This document shows positions 1-8,822 of a stretch of 64,000 nucleotides of DNA, one piece after another (the first letter of the stretch is position 1; each line of letters opens with the position of its first letter). Made by a program: the position numbers and the translations under genes. Source of the DNA: Emcibacter sp048269205 (GTDB lineage Bacteria > Pseudomonadota > Alphaproteobacteria > Sphingomonadales > Emcibacteraceae). The stretch spans positions 62,001 through 126,000 of the forward strand of contig NZ_JBLXJC010000004.1 of NCBI RefSeq assembly GCF_048269205.1, given 5' to 3'. The notes beneath the pieces were generated by a model. It had not been told where the DNA came from, made no database searches, and was given only the letters and a program-made list of their open reading frames with translations.

Positions 1-1
1 G

Positions 2-253
2 GCCAACGCCAAGCCGGAGCTTCTGATCTTTGCCGATGATGTGAAATGTTCTCACGGGGCGACAGTGGGCGAACTGGACGAGACGGCATTGTTCTATCTG
101 GAAAGCCGGGGACTCGCACCGGCGGATGCCCGCGCGCTTCTTGTGGAAGCCTTTCTGGCGGAAGTTTTCGAGGATGTTGAAAACGAGCAGCTGCGCGACA
201 CGTTCCAGGGGCGTATCCGTCACTGGCTTGTGCAAAGCGGGGTGAAATCATGA
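2..253 (+). CDS. sufD: SufD, Fe-S cluster assembly scaffold subunit (C-terminal part)
   Basis: This is the C-terminal 83 residues of SufD, partner of SufB and SufC in the SufBC2D scaffold that builds Fe-S clusters in the cytoplasm. The reading frame is open from base 2 and the N-terminus lies outside the window. The stretch ADDVKCSHGATVGELDETAL followed by a helical tail is the family's hallmark C-terminus; it contains the conserved Cys and His of the SufB/SufD interface. The stop overlaps the sufS start by an ATGA junction, which suggests translational coupling in a suf operon continuing downstream. The sequence match is strong although the gene is cut by the window edge. Confidence 0.93.
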   Translation, partial: ANAKPELLIFADDVKCSHGATVGELDETALFYLESRGLAPADARALLVEAFLAEVFEDVENEQLRDTFQGRIRHWLVQSGVKS

Positions 254-1500
254 CGTCAGAAAATCCTAATATTCTGAAATCAAACTATAATGTGGAAGAA
301 ATCCGTCGCGATTTCCCGATCTTCGAGCAACAGATTTACGGCAAGCCCCTGACCTTTCTGGACAGCGGTGCCAGCGCCCAGAAGCCGCGTCAGGTGATCG
401 ACCGGTTGAGTGATTATTATTCCAATGAATATGCCAATATTCACCGGGGTGTCTATTATCTGTCCCAGGTCGGCACCCAGAAATATGAAGAGGTGCGCGG
501 GCAACTGAAGACATTCATCAATGCCGCTGACGACAAGGAAATCATATTTGTTCGGGGGGCGACGGAAGCGATCAACCTGGTGGCCCAGACCTGGGGCCGG
601 CAGAACCTGGGCCAGGGTGACGAGGTCATTCTCAGCCGCATGGAGCATCACAGCAATATCGTGCCCTGGCAGATGATCCGCGAGGAAAAAGAATTTGTCA
701 TTCAGGTCGCGCCCATTGATGATCGTGGCAACTTCCTGTTCGAGGAATATGAGAAATTGTTGTCTGAGAGGACAAAACTGGTGGCCATCACGCATATTTC
801 CAATTCACTGGGAACCATCACCCCGATCAAGCAGATCATCAGGGCGGCCCACAAGGTTGGGGCGCTGGTCCTGGTGGACGGCTGTCAGGCTGTTCCCCAT
901 ACCCGGGTGGATGTGCGGGATCTGGGCGCGGACTTTTATGTTTTTTCCGGTCATAAAATGTACGGGCCGACCGGTGTCGGCGTTTTGTATGGCCGCAAGG
1001 AACTTCTGGAGGCCATGCCCCCATACCAGGGCGGCGGGGACATGATCCGCTCCGTGACCTTTGAGAAGACGGTCTATAACGACCTTCCCCATAAGTTTGA
1101 GGCCGGCACCCCCCATATTGCCGGGGGTATTGGATTGGGTGCGGCCATTGATTATATGGAAGATGTGGGTTTTGAAGCCATCGAGGATCACGAGGAAAAG
1201 CTTCTGGCCTATGCCAAAGAACGACTGGCGGAAGTGAAGGGTTTCCATCTGGTGGGGCAGGCGGATCACATGGCGGGAATATTATCCTTCACCATGGAAA
1301 ACGCCCATCCCCATGATATCGGCACCATCCTGGACCAGGAAGGGATCGCGATCCGGGCCGGGCATCATTGCGCCCAGCCGGTGATGGACTTTTTTGATGT
1401 GCCGGCAATGGCCCGTGCCTCACTTGGCCTGTATAATACATATGAAGATATTGACCGGCTGGTGGCCGGTCTGGAGAAAGTAAACCGGATTTTCGGTTAA
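250..1500 (+). CDS. sufS: Cysteine desulfurase SufS
   Basis: PLP-dependent class V aminotransferase-fold enzyme that converts L-cysteine to alanine and passes persulfide sulfur to the SUF scaffold. The length of 416 residues is normal for SufS. Lys236 in the SGHKMYGPTG motif is the expected Schiff-base lysine, and Cys374 in RAGHHCAQP is the persulfide-carrying cysteine in the tight loop typical of group II desulfurases. It overlaps sufD by 4 bases and is followed 18 bases later by sufT, so it sits in the suf operon. No SufE is visible here; a SufE or SufU partner would have to lie elsewhere. Confidence 0.97.
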   Translation: MTSENPNILKSNYNVEEIRRDFPIFEQQIYGKPLTFLDSGASAQKPRQVIDRLSDYYSNEYANIHRGVYYLSQVGTQKYEEVRGQLKTFINAADDKEIIFVRGATEAINLVAQTWGRQNLGQGDEVILSRMEHHSNIVPWQMIREEKEFVIQVAPIDDRGNFLFEEYEKLLSERTKLVAITHISNSLGTITPIKQIIRAAHKVGALVLVDGCQAVPHTRVDVRDLGADFYVFSGHKMYGPTGVGVLYGRKELLEAMPPYQGGGDMIRSVTFEKTVYNDLPHKFEAGTPHIAGGIGLGAAIDYMEDVGFEAIEDHEEKLLAYAKERLAEVKGFHLVGQADHMAGILSFTMENAHPHDIGTILDQEGIAIRAGHHCAQPVMDFFDVPAMARASLGLYNTYEDIDRLVAGLEKVNRIFG

Positions 1501-1518
1501 TACTCAGGGTATAAAAAA

Positions 1519-1932
1519 ATGAGCTTTCTGGACGGATTTTACAGCAGAGACGACAAGGACAAGGACGCTGATAAAAAGCAGGAGACGAAAGTTTCCTCAG
1601 GCGGCCCGGCCTTGAGTGACGATGAACGACGAGACCTCAATCAGAAGATTGTCGAGGTTCTGCGCGAGATATATGACCCGGAGATCCCGGTCAATATCTA
1701 TGAAATGGGCCTGATTTATGATGTGGTCATTTCCGATACCGCCGATGTGGCCGTGATCATGACCCTGACCACGCCCCATTGCCCCGTGGCCGAAAGCATG
1801 CCCGGCGAGGTAGAGCTGAAAGTCCGGGATGTGGAAGGTGTGGGTAATGTCACCGTGGAGCTGGTCTGGGACCCGCCATGGGACATGAGCATGATGAGCG
1901 AGGCTGCCCGTCTTGAAATGGGCTTTATGTAG
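1519..1932 (+). CDS. sufT: SufT/MIP18-family (DUF59) Fe-S assembly protein
   Basis: Small DUF59/MIP18-fold protein of 137 residues. The N-terminal 35 residues are charged and probably disordered. The DUF59 core begins near residue 40 and shows DPEIPVNIYEMGLIYDV and a TTPHCPVAESMPGEV segment holding the family's conserved cysteine. SufT proteins assist Fe-S cluster maturation or transfer, and in Alphaproteobacteria the gene usually sits between sufS and sufA, exactly as here. An AGGG precedes the start by about 10 bases. The precise biochemical role of SufT is not settled in general. Confidence 0.92.
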   Translation: MSFLDGFYSRDDKDKDADKKQETKVSSGGPALSDDERRDLNQKIVEVLREIYDPEIPVNIYEMGLIYDVVISDTADVAVIMTLTTPHCPVAESMPGEVELKVRDVEGVGNVTVELVWDPPWDMSMMSEAARLEMGFM

Positions 1933-1942
1933 GAGAAGTCAG

Positions 1943-2281
1943 ATGTCAGCAGAAGCCGTATTGAAAATATCCGATGCCGCTGCAGACAGAATTAAATTTC
2001 TGCTGGACCAGCGGGGCAGACCGTCTCTCGGTGTGCGTCTGGGGACCACCACAAAGGGCTGCAACGGTCTCAGCTACAAGGTGGACTATGTGGACGAGGA
2101 AACGCCCGGTGACGAAAAGATCACAGACAAGGGTGTGACCGTCTATATCGACGGCATGTCCGTAATCTACCTGATCGGCAGCATCATGGATTACAGGGAA
2201 GACAAGTTCCAGACCGGCTTTGTCTTTGAAAATCCCAACGCCACCGGCACCTGCGGCTGTGGCGAAAGCTTCAGCGTCTAG
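1943..2281 (+). CDS. sufA: HesB/IscA-family Fe-S carrier SufA
   Basis: A-type Fe-S carrier of 112 residues that takes clusters from the SUF scaffold to target apoproteins. The three conserved cysteines are present: one in TKGCNGLSYKVDY and two in the C-terminal TGTCGCGESF. The chosen ATG follows an AGGAG (1931-1935) with good spacing; an upstream in-frame ATG at 1913 lies inside sufT and would add ten residues not found in the family. It ends the suf operon and its last bases overlap the end of the convergent patatin gene by 4 bases, leaving no room for a conventional terminator. Confidence 0.95.
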   Translation: MSAEAVLKISDAAADRIKFLLDQRGRPSLGVRLGTTTKGCNGLSYKVDYVDEETPGDEKITDKGVTVYIDGMSVIYLIGSIMDYREDKFQTGFVFENPNATGTCGCGESFSV

Positions 2282-4785
2282 AGCGCCTCGATCCGGGCCT
2301 TCAGGTCCTCGAACAGGTCGGGCACCTCGGTCAGGTGCTCCTTTTCCGTTTCCAGAATGGCCAGAAAGGCCCTTTTTTTCAGGGCCCGAACATCCACCCG
2401 GGCATCAAGATGTTCCAGGCTTGCCTGGTTGGCCAGAATGTCGATCAGCCGCTCGGCCCCGTTCAACCTGCCCCACAGATAATCATTTTCCCGGTCAGTG
2501 CGGCTGAAAAAGGCGCCGAAAGACCGCATGGCCGTGCCGCGCAGAGGCATTTCATTTTCGTCCTTTTTCAGGACGGACCCGTCATTGGGACTGATCCGGT
2601 TGACCAGGATTTCGTTGAATTCACCCAGATCCTTGCTGCCCATGATGGAAAAGGTGATCACATCCCAGAAGGCAAAGCCAAGGTAGGAGACGGTAAGCTC
2701 GTGTCCGACGGTATCGCGCCAGGGAATGTTGTTCTGCCGGGCGATCAGGTTATCGGTCATGGCCCGGAATCTATCCAGGTTGAGGTCCCGGGCCAGCAGT
2801 TCCAGGGCATCATGAAGTTCCGCCTTACGTGTGGTCAGGGAACAGATATTGGTTTCGCTTTGGGGATTGTCATCAAAGGGCTCATTGAGAAGCTGGCCGA
2901 AAACGTTGCGGATGGCCGTTTTGGCTTCTTCCGTCACGAAACTGCTGTCCCCCAGCTTGTCCAGTTTTTGCAGGATCTTGTAGAAATCCCCCTTCAGCTG
3001 GTCCAGCGCCTGCACATTGAGATCATGTTCGCCGTAAAGCTTGTTCAGTTCCTGGATCATGAACTGCAGGCGGCGCTTGTGATAGCTGACATCAAAGCCG
3101 ATCAGGAATCTGGCCCAGGCCGGCAGGGCTGTATCGTCTTTGTGCCGGTCAAACAGTTCGCTGACCCAGCTCAGTATTTTGCTCTGGGCATTGGCCTCTT
3201 TCAGCAGATGACCATAGAGGCCGGAAAAGTCGATCTCGTCCTGATAGGCCCAGCACTGGAGAATGGAAAACACATGGCGTCGCCGTTCGCTGCCGGACGG
3301 GCAGTCACAGATATCGCCGATGATCAGGGTCAGGCGGGCCAGGCAGTTCCTGACCTTGAGCCGGGCATAGCCTTCATAGGAAAAGCCGGCATCCTTGACC
3401 GACCGGGCATTGGCCAGGTTGCGCCAGGAGCGGATGTCGTCGGCCGTGACTTCCCGCTTTGCGTCGCTGGCGGAGATTTCCTTTACCAGCGCTTCCACAT
3501 TGGGTTTGATGCTGTCGACAACGGTCTTGATGATGCGCACCTGCTGGTTCAGGGCCTGCACTTCCATCAGATCGTCATGCATGGGCTGGTTCATGGGGAT
3601 ATCGGACAGAGCCCCCTTGATGGTATTGAGCAGGCTCGGCGGTGCCCCGGTTGGTTTGATGGCCAGTTCTTCCGGATTGGGATCGATATAAACGATGCGC
3701 CGGTCCACCTTGCGAAAGGCCGGTCGGCCGTGAATGGCGGTAATCACCTGGTCGAACGGCTTGTTGTTGAGAATGCTGCCGTCCAGGAATGAGGTTTTGT
3801 GCGGATCAAGCCCCGCCTGGCGATATTCCTTGAAGTTGGCTTTAAGAAAGTTGTCTTTTTCCGTCCATTCCTGCCCCTGCTCTTTCAGGAAATGATCCAC
3901 TTCCCTGAGCTGTGCCGGGGGGAAGGCGCCGGGATAACAGGCGGTGGCCCGGGAGGCAAAGCTCAGGCCCGGCAGATCTTTTTTCTCGAAATCGCTGAAG
4001 CTGTCTTCGGGGACGGAGGTGAAAAGCCCCTTGAAATAGGAAAACCGCAGTCTGTGGCGATGTTCCCGTTCCTCGATCATGGGGGGATCGTTGATGGGGA
4101 TGTTGCGCCGGAATCCGTGATAGTCGGTCAGCGTGACGAAAAGATCGAGCTGATGCCCGCGGGGCAGAAGCGAGTGACGACTGCCGTCTCCCATCCGGTC
4201 CAGGCCGCGATAGATCAGCCCCAGCAGATGCTTGCCGTCAAAAGGCGGTTTCAAATTCCAGATATTGAGAAGCGCGGGAAGTTTCGTGCGCACTTTCTCT
4301 TTCAGTTGCACATCCACCATAAACCGGTTGCTGAACATATTGATCAGCGGCTTGGTGAACATCTTCTCAAGCCGGCCGGGCGGTTTTTTCTCTCCCACCA
4401 GCCGGCTCACGTCTGCTTCATGCAGCCAGTGATCGCGCAGATGATCCATATTCAGGTCATGGGCGAGGGCGCGGCCGAGGAAAATACTGTTCATGCCGCC
4501 TGCCGATGCGCCGGCGATGGTATCGACGATGACCCGCAGTTCCAGATCCGGGGCAAGGGACTTGAGAATGTCGAAATAGACAAGCTCTGTATCGATCACG
4601 TCAGTGACGTCTTCATTGGGATAGATATAGGCCTGTTTGCTTTCGGCGCGCGGGTCGGGGCTGAAATGAAAGGCCTTGGAAGCCCGGGCCAGTTTCAGGA
4701 TTTCCTTTGTTACCCCGTGAATATAAATAGCAAGGGAGATGCCGCCGAAGCAGACAAGGGCAAATCTGAGTTCCTTTTCCCGCAT
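2278..4785 (-). CDS. Patatin-like phospholipase with DUF3376-type C-terminal region
   Basis: Large patatin-related protein (835 residues). The N-terminal third carries the patatin Ser-Asp dyad: nucleophile Ser94 in the GASAGG elbow and Asp335 in FLDGSILNNKPF. The remaining ~450 residues are mainly helical and match the layout of the bacterial patatin-like proteins with a DUF3376 C-terminal domain. Patatins hydrolyse acyl esters of phospholipids or neutral lipids; the substrate of this subgroup is unknown to me. No signal peptide is evident, so it is likely cytosolic or membrane-peripheral. It is transcribed alone and its end overlaps that of sufA by 4 bases. Confidence 0.85.
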   Translation of the reverse strand: MREKELRFALVCFGGISLAIYIHGVTKEILKLARASKAFHFSPDPRAESKQAYIYPNEDVTDVIDTELVYFDILKSLAPDLELRVIVDTIAGASAGGMNSIFLGRALAHDLNMDHLRDHWLHEADVSRLVGEKKPPGRLEKMFTKPLINMFSNRFMVDVQLKEKVRTKLPALLNIWNLKPPFDGKHLLGLIYRGLDRMGDGSRHSLLPRGHQLDLFVTLTDYHGFRRNIPINDPPMIEEREHRHRLRFSYFKGLFTSVPEDSFSDFEKKDLPGLSFASRATACYPGAFPPAQLREVDHFLKEQGQEWTEKDNFLKANFKEYRQAGLDPHKTSFLDGSILNNKPFDQVITAIHGRPAFRKVDRRIVYIDPNPEELAIKPTGAPPSLLNTIKGALSDIPMNQPMHDDLMEVQALNQQVRIIKTVVDSIKPNVEALVKEISASDAKREVTADDIRSWRNLANARSVKDAGFSYEGYARLKVRNCLARLTLIIGDICDCPSGSERRRHVFSILQCWAYQDEIDFSGLYGHLLKEANAQSKILSWVSELFDRHKDDTALPAWARFLIGFDVSYHKRRLQFMIQELNKLYGEHDLNVQALDQLKGDFYKILQKLDKLGDSSFVTEEAKTAIRNVFGQLLNEPFDDNPQSETNICSLTTRKAELHDALELLARDLNLDRFRAMTDNLIARQNNIPWRDTVGHELTVSYLGFAFWDVITFSIMGSKDLGEFNEILVNRISPNDGSVLKKDENEMPLRGTAMRSFGAFFSRTDRENDYLWGRLNGAERLIDILANQASLEHLDARVDVRALKKRAFLAILETEKEHLTEVPDLFEDLKARIEAL

Positions 4786-4835
4786 GGAAATCCGTTAGTT
4801 TATTGTTTTGCGGGACAGTTTAACTCAAATGGGTT

Positions 4836-5351
4836 TTAAATCAAATCTTTAGGGCAGATAAAACGGTTCAGTCGCGCCACCTTCCTGTCCACCTCGTTCC
4901 AGTCTTTCAGTTTGAAGTCCAGCACGCTCAGGGCGCCGGTGGGGTATTTTTCGATCAACCGCCGATGATCTTCCCGGTTTTTGCCATCGTTGAGATCATG
5001 GGCCAGAAGATTGATGGTCGGGTTGTGGCCGATCAATAGAAGAGTGTCGTATTTATTATCCAGTTCCCGGATCATATCCAGCACCATGCTGGGCTGGGCC
5101 AGGTAAAGGCCGTCAGGAAAAGAGACCGGTACCTTGCGTTCCAGATGCTGAACCAGATTCTTGAGTGTTTGCCGGGTGCGCACCGCCGGTGAACAAAGGA
5201 TATAGTCGGGAACCAGGTTATGTTCCTGCAGGTAACGGCCCATAAGATGGGACGCCATCACGCCGCGGGTGTTCAGTGGCCGTTCGATATCCCTGAGGCC
5301 GGGATCGTCATGGCTTGACTTGGCATGGCGCAACAACAGAAGCCGTTTCAT
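4836..5351 (-). CDS. SixA-type histidine phosphatase family protein
   Basis: Histidine phosphatase superfamily protein of 171 residues. The N-terminal LLLRHAKSSHDD contains the catalytic RHG-type motif in its SixA form (RHAKSS), and LLIGHNPTINLLA supplies the second catalytic histidine. Family members remove phosphate from phosphohistidine (SixA) or small phosphometabolites. I start it at the Met two residues before the RLLLLRHAKSS strand; a 49-residue upstream extension would run inside the preceding gene. The start overlaps the stop of the sterol-desaturase-like gene as ATGA, so the two form an operon. The natural substrate is not revealed by the sequence. Confidence 0.85.
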   Translation of the reverse strand: MKRLLLLRHAKSSHDDPGLRDIERPLNTRGVMASHLMGRYLQEHNLVPDYILCSPAVRTRQTLKNLVQHLERKVPVSFPDGLYLAQPSMVLDMIRELDNKYDTLLLIGHNPTINLLAHDLNDGKNREDHRRLIEKYPTGALSVLDFKLKDWNEVDRKVARLNRFICPKDLI

Positions 5352-6160
5352 GGTCTTTCCTCTTTGATAAACGGGAGACGAAGCAGGGACAGAAAACCGA
5401 GCTCGCCGATTTTCCGGTAATTTTGCAGACCGATCGTCATATGCCCATAGCCCGCCGCGGGCCGGTCGCGATAGGTTCCCAGAAGCCTGTCCCAGCATGA
5501 CAGGTTGAATCCATAGTTGCTGTTGGTTTCATCTGTGTGACAACTGTGATGGACCGTATGCATGGCCGGGGTCACGATCAGTCTTCTCAGTCCGCGGTCG
5601 ACCGTTTCCGGAAGTCGCAGATTGCTGTGGTTGAACAGGGCCATGCCGTTGAGAATCATTTCAAACAGGATGACGGCGACCAGCGGCAGGCCCAGGGCAA
5701 AAACAACGGACATTTTGATCATCATGGACAACAGAAGCTCCAACGGATGAAAGCGAAGGGCGGTACTCACGTCCAGATCAAGGTCCGTATGATGTATCTT
5801 GTGCAGCCGCCAGAGGAGTGGCACATGGTGAAAGGTCACATGCTGCAGGTAAATGGTGAAATCAAGCAGGAGCAGCCCGAGAGGTACGGAAACCCACAAC
5901 GGCAGGCCAAGAATATTGAAAAGCCCGTATCCATGCTCGCCCGCATACCAGGCGGTCCCGGCCGCCATGACCGGTAGAAGCAGCCGCAGGGCCAGGGTGC
6001 CGGCGACGACGACGGCAATATTGGTGAGCCAGCGAAAATGACGGGGAAACTGGTTCGTGCGAAAGGGGCTTCGGGCCTCGAGCAGGGCAAACAGACCAAA
6101 CAGGCCCAGGAAGGTTCCCAGGCGGATCATGTCTGCATTGTTTGTCAGCCAGTCACTCAT
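5348..6160 (-). CDS. Sterol desaturase/fatty acid hydroxylase family membrane protein
   Basis: Integral membrane di-iron hydroxylase family protein (270 residues) with several hydrophobic segments in the first 170 residues. The characteristic histidine clusters are visible: HVTFHH, HKIHH and HTVHH, with further His residues nearby (RFHP, NHSN). Such enzymes hydroxylate or desaturate lipids, sterols or carotenoids using O2. The gene is the first of a two-gene minus-strand unit with the SixA-like phosphatase. The lipid substrate cannot be predicted from the sequence. Confidence 0.88.
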   Translation of the reverse strand: MSDWLTNNADMIRLGTFLGLFGLFALLEARSPFRTNQFPRHFRWLTNIAVVVAGTLALRLLLPVMAAGTAWYAGEHGYGLFNILGLPLWVSVPLGLLLLDFTIYLQHVTFHHVPLLWRLHKIHHTDLDLDVSTALRFHPLELLLSMMIKMSVVFALGLPLVAVILFEMILNGMALFNHSNLRLPETVDRGLRRLIVTPAMHTVHHSCHTDETNSNYGFNLSCWDRLLGTYRDRPAAGYGHMTIGLQNYRKIGELGFLSLLRLPFIKEERP

Positions 6161-6204
6161 ATGGTACCAATCAGGCTTGTTATAATAGTAATCCGAAACA
6201 ACTT

Positions 6205-6363
6205 CTAGAAATCAGAGGCGATACCGTTGTTTTCCCAGTCCCCATATCGGACCGGGTCCGGCCCTTCCCGTCCGCCGATTTCCTTCGGCGGTGTTTCAGG
6301 CGCGTCTTTTTTCACCTGTTTCTTGTCGTCAGTGGCTTCCGCCTTGTTTTTTATATCGTCCAT
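6205..6363 (-). CDS. DUF1674 protein (succinate dehydrogenase assembly factor 4-like)
   Basis: Small soluble protein of 52 residues. Its C-terminus EIGGREGPDPVRYGDWENNG followed by IASDF is the diagnostic DUF1674/SDHAF4 motif. The mitochondrial homologue assists assembly of the flavinylated SdhA subunit of succinate dehydrogenase; in bacteria the role is inferred by homology. The N-terminal half is Lys/Asp-rich and low complexity. The chosen ATG has AAGAGG about 9 bases upstream; an alternative ATG lies 24 bases further upstream. It stands alone, divergent from htpX. Confidence 0.85.
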   Translation of the reverse strand: MDDIKNKAEATDDKKQVKKDAPETPPKEIGGREGPDPVRYGDWENNGIASDF

Positions 6364-6480
6364 CGCCCGGCCTCTTGTGAAAATCATTGTCCATTTCCAT
6401 ATTAGATAGGAATTATTACGGGAATCGCAAGGGGATGGCCCCATAGCGGGACCGTAGTCTGAAAGCATGTGAGGAAAGCC

Positions 6481-7434
6481 ATGGGATATGTAAGAACTGC
6501 CATTCTGCTGGCCGGCATGACCGGCCTCTTTCTGGCCATAGGTTATGTGCTGGGCGGGTCCGGCGGTCTGGTCATTGCCTTTATGCTGGCGCTGGCCATG
6601 AACGCCTTTGCCTATTGGAACTCCGACAAGATGGTGCTCTCCATGTATGGCGCCCGGCAAGTGGATCGTCAGAGCGCCCCGGAGCTATACGATATCGTTG
6701 AGGGGCTTGCCCGACGGGCGGGACTGCCCATGCCCAAAGTCTATCTGATGGATAATGACCAGCCTAATGCCTTTGCCACCGGCCGTAATCCGGAAAATGC
6801 GGCGGTGGCGGCGACCACAGGACTGTTGAAAATTCTCAGCCGGGAAGAAATCGCCGGGGTCATGGCTCACGAACTCGCCCATGTGAAAAACCGCGATACC
6901 CTGACCATGACTATCACAGCAACCCTGGCCGGTGCTATCGGGATGCTGGCCAATTTTGCCATGTTTTTCGGCCATAACCGTAATAATCCGCTGGGATTTA
7001 TCGGAACGTTGCTGGTGATGATCCTGGCCCCCGTTGCCGCCATGCTGGTTCAGATGGCCATTAGCCGGTCCCGGGAATATGAAGCGGACCGTATCGGCGC
7101 TGAAATCTGCGGGCAGCCCCTTTGGCTGTCTTCGGCCCTGGGTAAGTTGCAGGGCGCAAGCGAACGTATTGTGAATGAAGAGGCGGAACATAACCCGGCC
7201 ACGGCTCACCTGTTTATCGTCAATCCGCTGCACGGGCAGAATATGGACAAGCTGTTCTCCACCCATCCCAATATGGAGAACCGGATCCACAAGCTTGAGG
7301 AAATGGCCACCCCGGGCGGCGGCGGCCGGGGACCCATCGACTATGATCGTCCCCGTACGCGTCCCAAACCCCGTAGCGGCGGGTCTTCCGTACCCAATGC
7401 CGGGCGGGCACCGGGCCGCGGTCCCTGGCGCTAA
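6481..7434 (+). CDS. htpX: Zinc metalloprotease HtpX homologue
   Basis: Membrane-bound M48B peptidase of 317 residues involved in quality control of inner-membrane proteins. Two N-terminal transmembrane segments (about residues 5-45) precede the zinc site HELAHVKNRDT near residue 130; two further hydrophobic segments follow and SREYEADRIGAE gives the third zinc ligand. The C-terminal ~40 residues are a Pro/Gly/Arg-rich tail common in alphaproteobacterial HtpX. I place the start at the Met before GYVRTAILLAG, where GAGGAAAG forms a Shine-Dalgarno; an ATG-type start four codons upstream is less well placed. Confidence 0.95.
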   Translation: MGYVRTAILLAGMTGLFLAIGYVLGGSGGLVIAFMLALAMNAFAYWNSDKMVLSMYGARQVDRQSAPELYDIVEGLARRAGLPMPKVYLMDNDQPNAFATGRNPENAAVAATTGLLKILSREEIAGVMAHELAHVKNRDTLTMTITATLAGAIGMLANFAMFFGHNRNNPLGFIGTLLVMILAPVAAMLVQMAISRSREYEADRIGAEICGQPLWLSSALGKLQGASERIVNEEAEHNPATAHLFIVNPLHGQNMDKLFSTHPNMENRIHKLEEMATPGGGGRGPIDYDRPRTRPKPRSGGSSVPNAGRAPGRGPWR

Positions 7435-7513
7435 ACACCCGCAAAAAGCTTGGCATTCCCCGGGCCCTGTGCTACTGCCCTCTTCATAGTTGAATGGAAA
7501 GGTTATCCCGGTC

Positions 7514-8818
7514 GTGGCACAGGATCTGCAAAGTCGTTTGGCGGCACTTTATCTTCTGGAACAGATTCTGGACCGGGGTCAGGCCCTCGACGGCGCTTTT
7601 GAAAACTGCTGCCGGAAATATCCCGAGCTGGATCAGCGGGACCGGGCCTTTGTCCGCTATCTGGTGACCACCTGCCTCAGGCGTCAGGGCCAGATCAACG
7701 CCATAATCAACTTCTGCACTCCTCGCAATCTGACGCCGAAACAGGCGAAAATCCGGTACATCCTGCAGCTTGGCCTGACCCAGCTTCTATATATGGAAGT
7801 GCCGGCCCATGCCGCGGTGGACAGCAGTGTCCGGTTGGCGGATCAACAGAAAAACCAGTCGGTCCGGCAACTCAAAGGCCTGGTCAATGCCGTTCTGCGG
7901 CGGGTGGATCGGGAACGGGAAATAGTTGCGGAAAAATTCGCCGATCCGTTCCTCAATGTGCCGAAATGGCTGCGCAACAGCTGGATCGAACGGTTCGGCA
8001 AGGGACCGGCCCGGCGTATCATGCCCCCCCTTCTTGAGGAACCGTCCCTGGACCTGACCCTGAAACCGGGGGAAGACCCTGAAGCCTGGGCGGAAAAGCT
8101 GGGCGGAACTGTCACCCCCTTCAAGGGTGTGCGGCTTGAACGCGCCGGTCAGGTGGAAAAACTGCCGGGATTTGAAGAAGGTCACTGGTGGGTGCAGGAT
8201 CTTGCGGCACGGCTTCCCGCTGAACTGCTGGGAGCACGGGAGGGGGCCCGGGTGCTTGATCTTTGTGCTGCGCCCGGTGGTAAAACCGCCCAGAGTGCGG
8301 CAAAAGGTTGTAAAGTGACGGCGGTGGATATTTCGGACAAACGTCTGCGGCGCCTTCGGGAAAATATGACCCGCCTCTCCCTCGATGTAGATGTGGTCGT
8401 ATCGGATGCGGCGGAATACCGGCCGGAGGAGCTATTTCCCTATATTCTTCTGGATGCGCCCTGTTCGTCCAGTGGCACCCTGCGCCGTCATCCCGATATG
8501 GCCTGGAACAAGTCGCCCGATGACGTCGAAAGTCTTGCCGATATTCAGCGCCGGGTTCTTGCGGCCGCGGTGGACATGCTTTCCCCGGGCGGCACCCTGA
8601 TTTATTGCGTTTGTTCCATGGAGGCGGCGGAAGGCCCGGATCAGATAAGGGCTTTACTGGAAAGCGACCTGCCGCTAAACAGGGACAGGATCAGACCGGA
8701 AGAAGTGCCCGGTCTTGAACAAAGCATCGGACCGGACGGGGACCTGCAGACCCTGCCCTTCCACTATCCCGGCGGGATGGACGGATTTTATATCTGCAGG
8801 CTGAAAAAAGACGGGTGA
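7514..8818 (+). CDS. rsmB: 16S rRNA m5C967 methyltransferase RsmB
   Basis: SAM-dependent RNA (cytosine-5) methyltransferase, about 434 residues. An N-terminal NusB-like RNA-binding domain (about residues 1-140) is followed by a Rossmann methyltransferase domain with VLDLCAAPGGKTAQSA (SAM loop), the motif IV cysteine in DAPCSSSGTLRRHPD and the motif VI cysteine in YCVCSME, both needed for the covalent mechanism. I start at GTG 7514, which follows GGAAAGG; a TTG at 7490 would add eight residues but lacks a convincing ribosome site. It is followed 4 bases later by rpe, so the pair is probably co-transcribed. Confidence 0.9.
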   Translation: MAQDLQSRLAALYLLEQILDRGQALDGAFENCCRKYPELDQRDRAFVRYLVTTCLRRQGQINAIINFCTPRNLTPKQAKIRYILQLGLTQLLYMEVPAHAAVDSSVRLADQQKNQSVRQLKGLVNAVLRRVDREREIVAEKFADPFLNVPKWLRNSWIERFGKGPARRIMPPLLEEPSLDLTLKPGEDPEAWAEKLGGTVTPFKGVRLERAGQVEKLPGFEEGHWWVQDLAARLPAELLGAREGARVLDLCAAPGGKTAQSAAKGCKVTAVDISDKRLRRLRENMTRLSLDVDVVVSDAAEYRPEELFPYILLDAPCSSSGTLRRHPDMAWNKSPDDVESLADIQRRVLAAAVDMLSPGGTLIYCVCSMEAAEGPDQIRALLESDLPLNRDRIRPEEVPGLEQSIGPDGDLQTLPFHYPGGMDGFYICRLKKDG

Positions 8819-8822
8819 TATC

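Noticed and set aside
2335..3792. A 485-codon plus-strand frame opposite the patatin gene
   Set aside because: The minus-strand patatin has catalytic motifs and continuous family similarity; the opposite frame does not.
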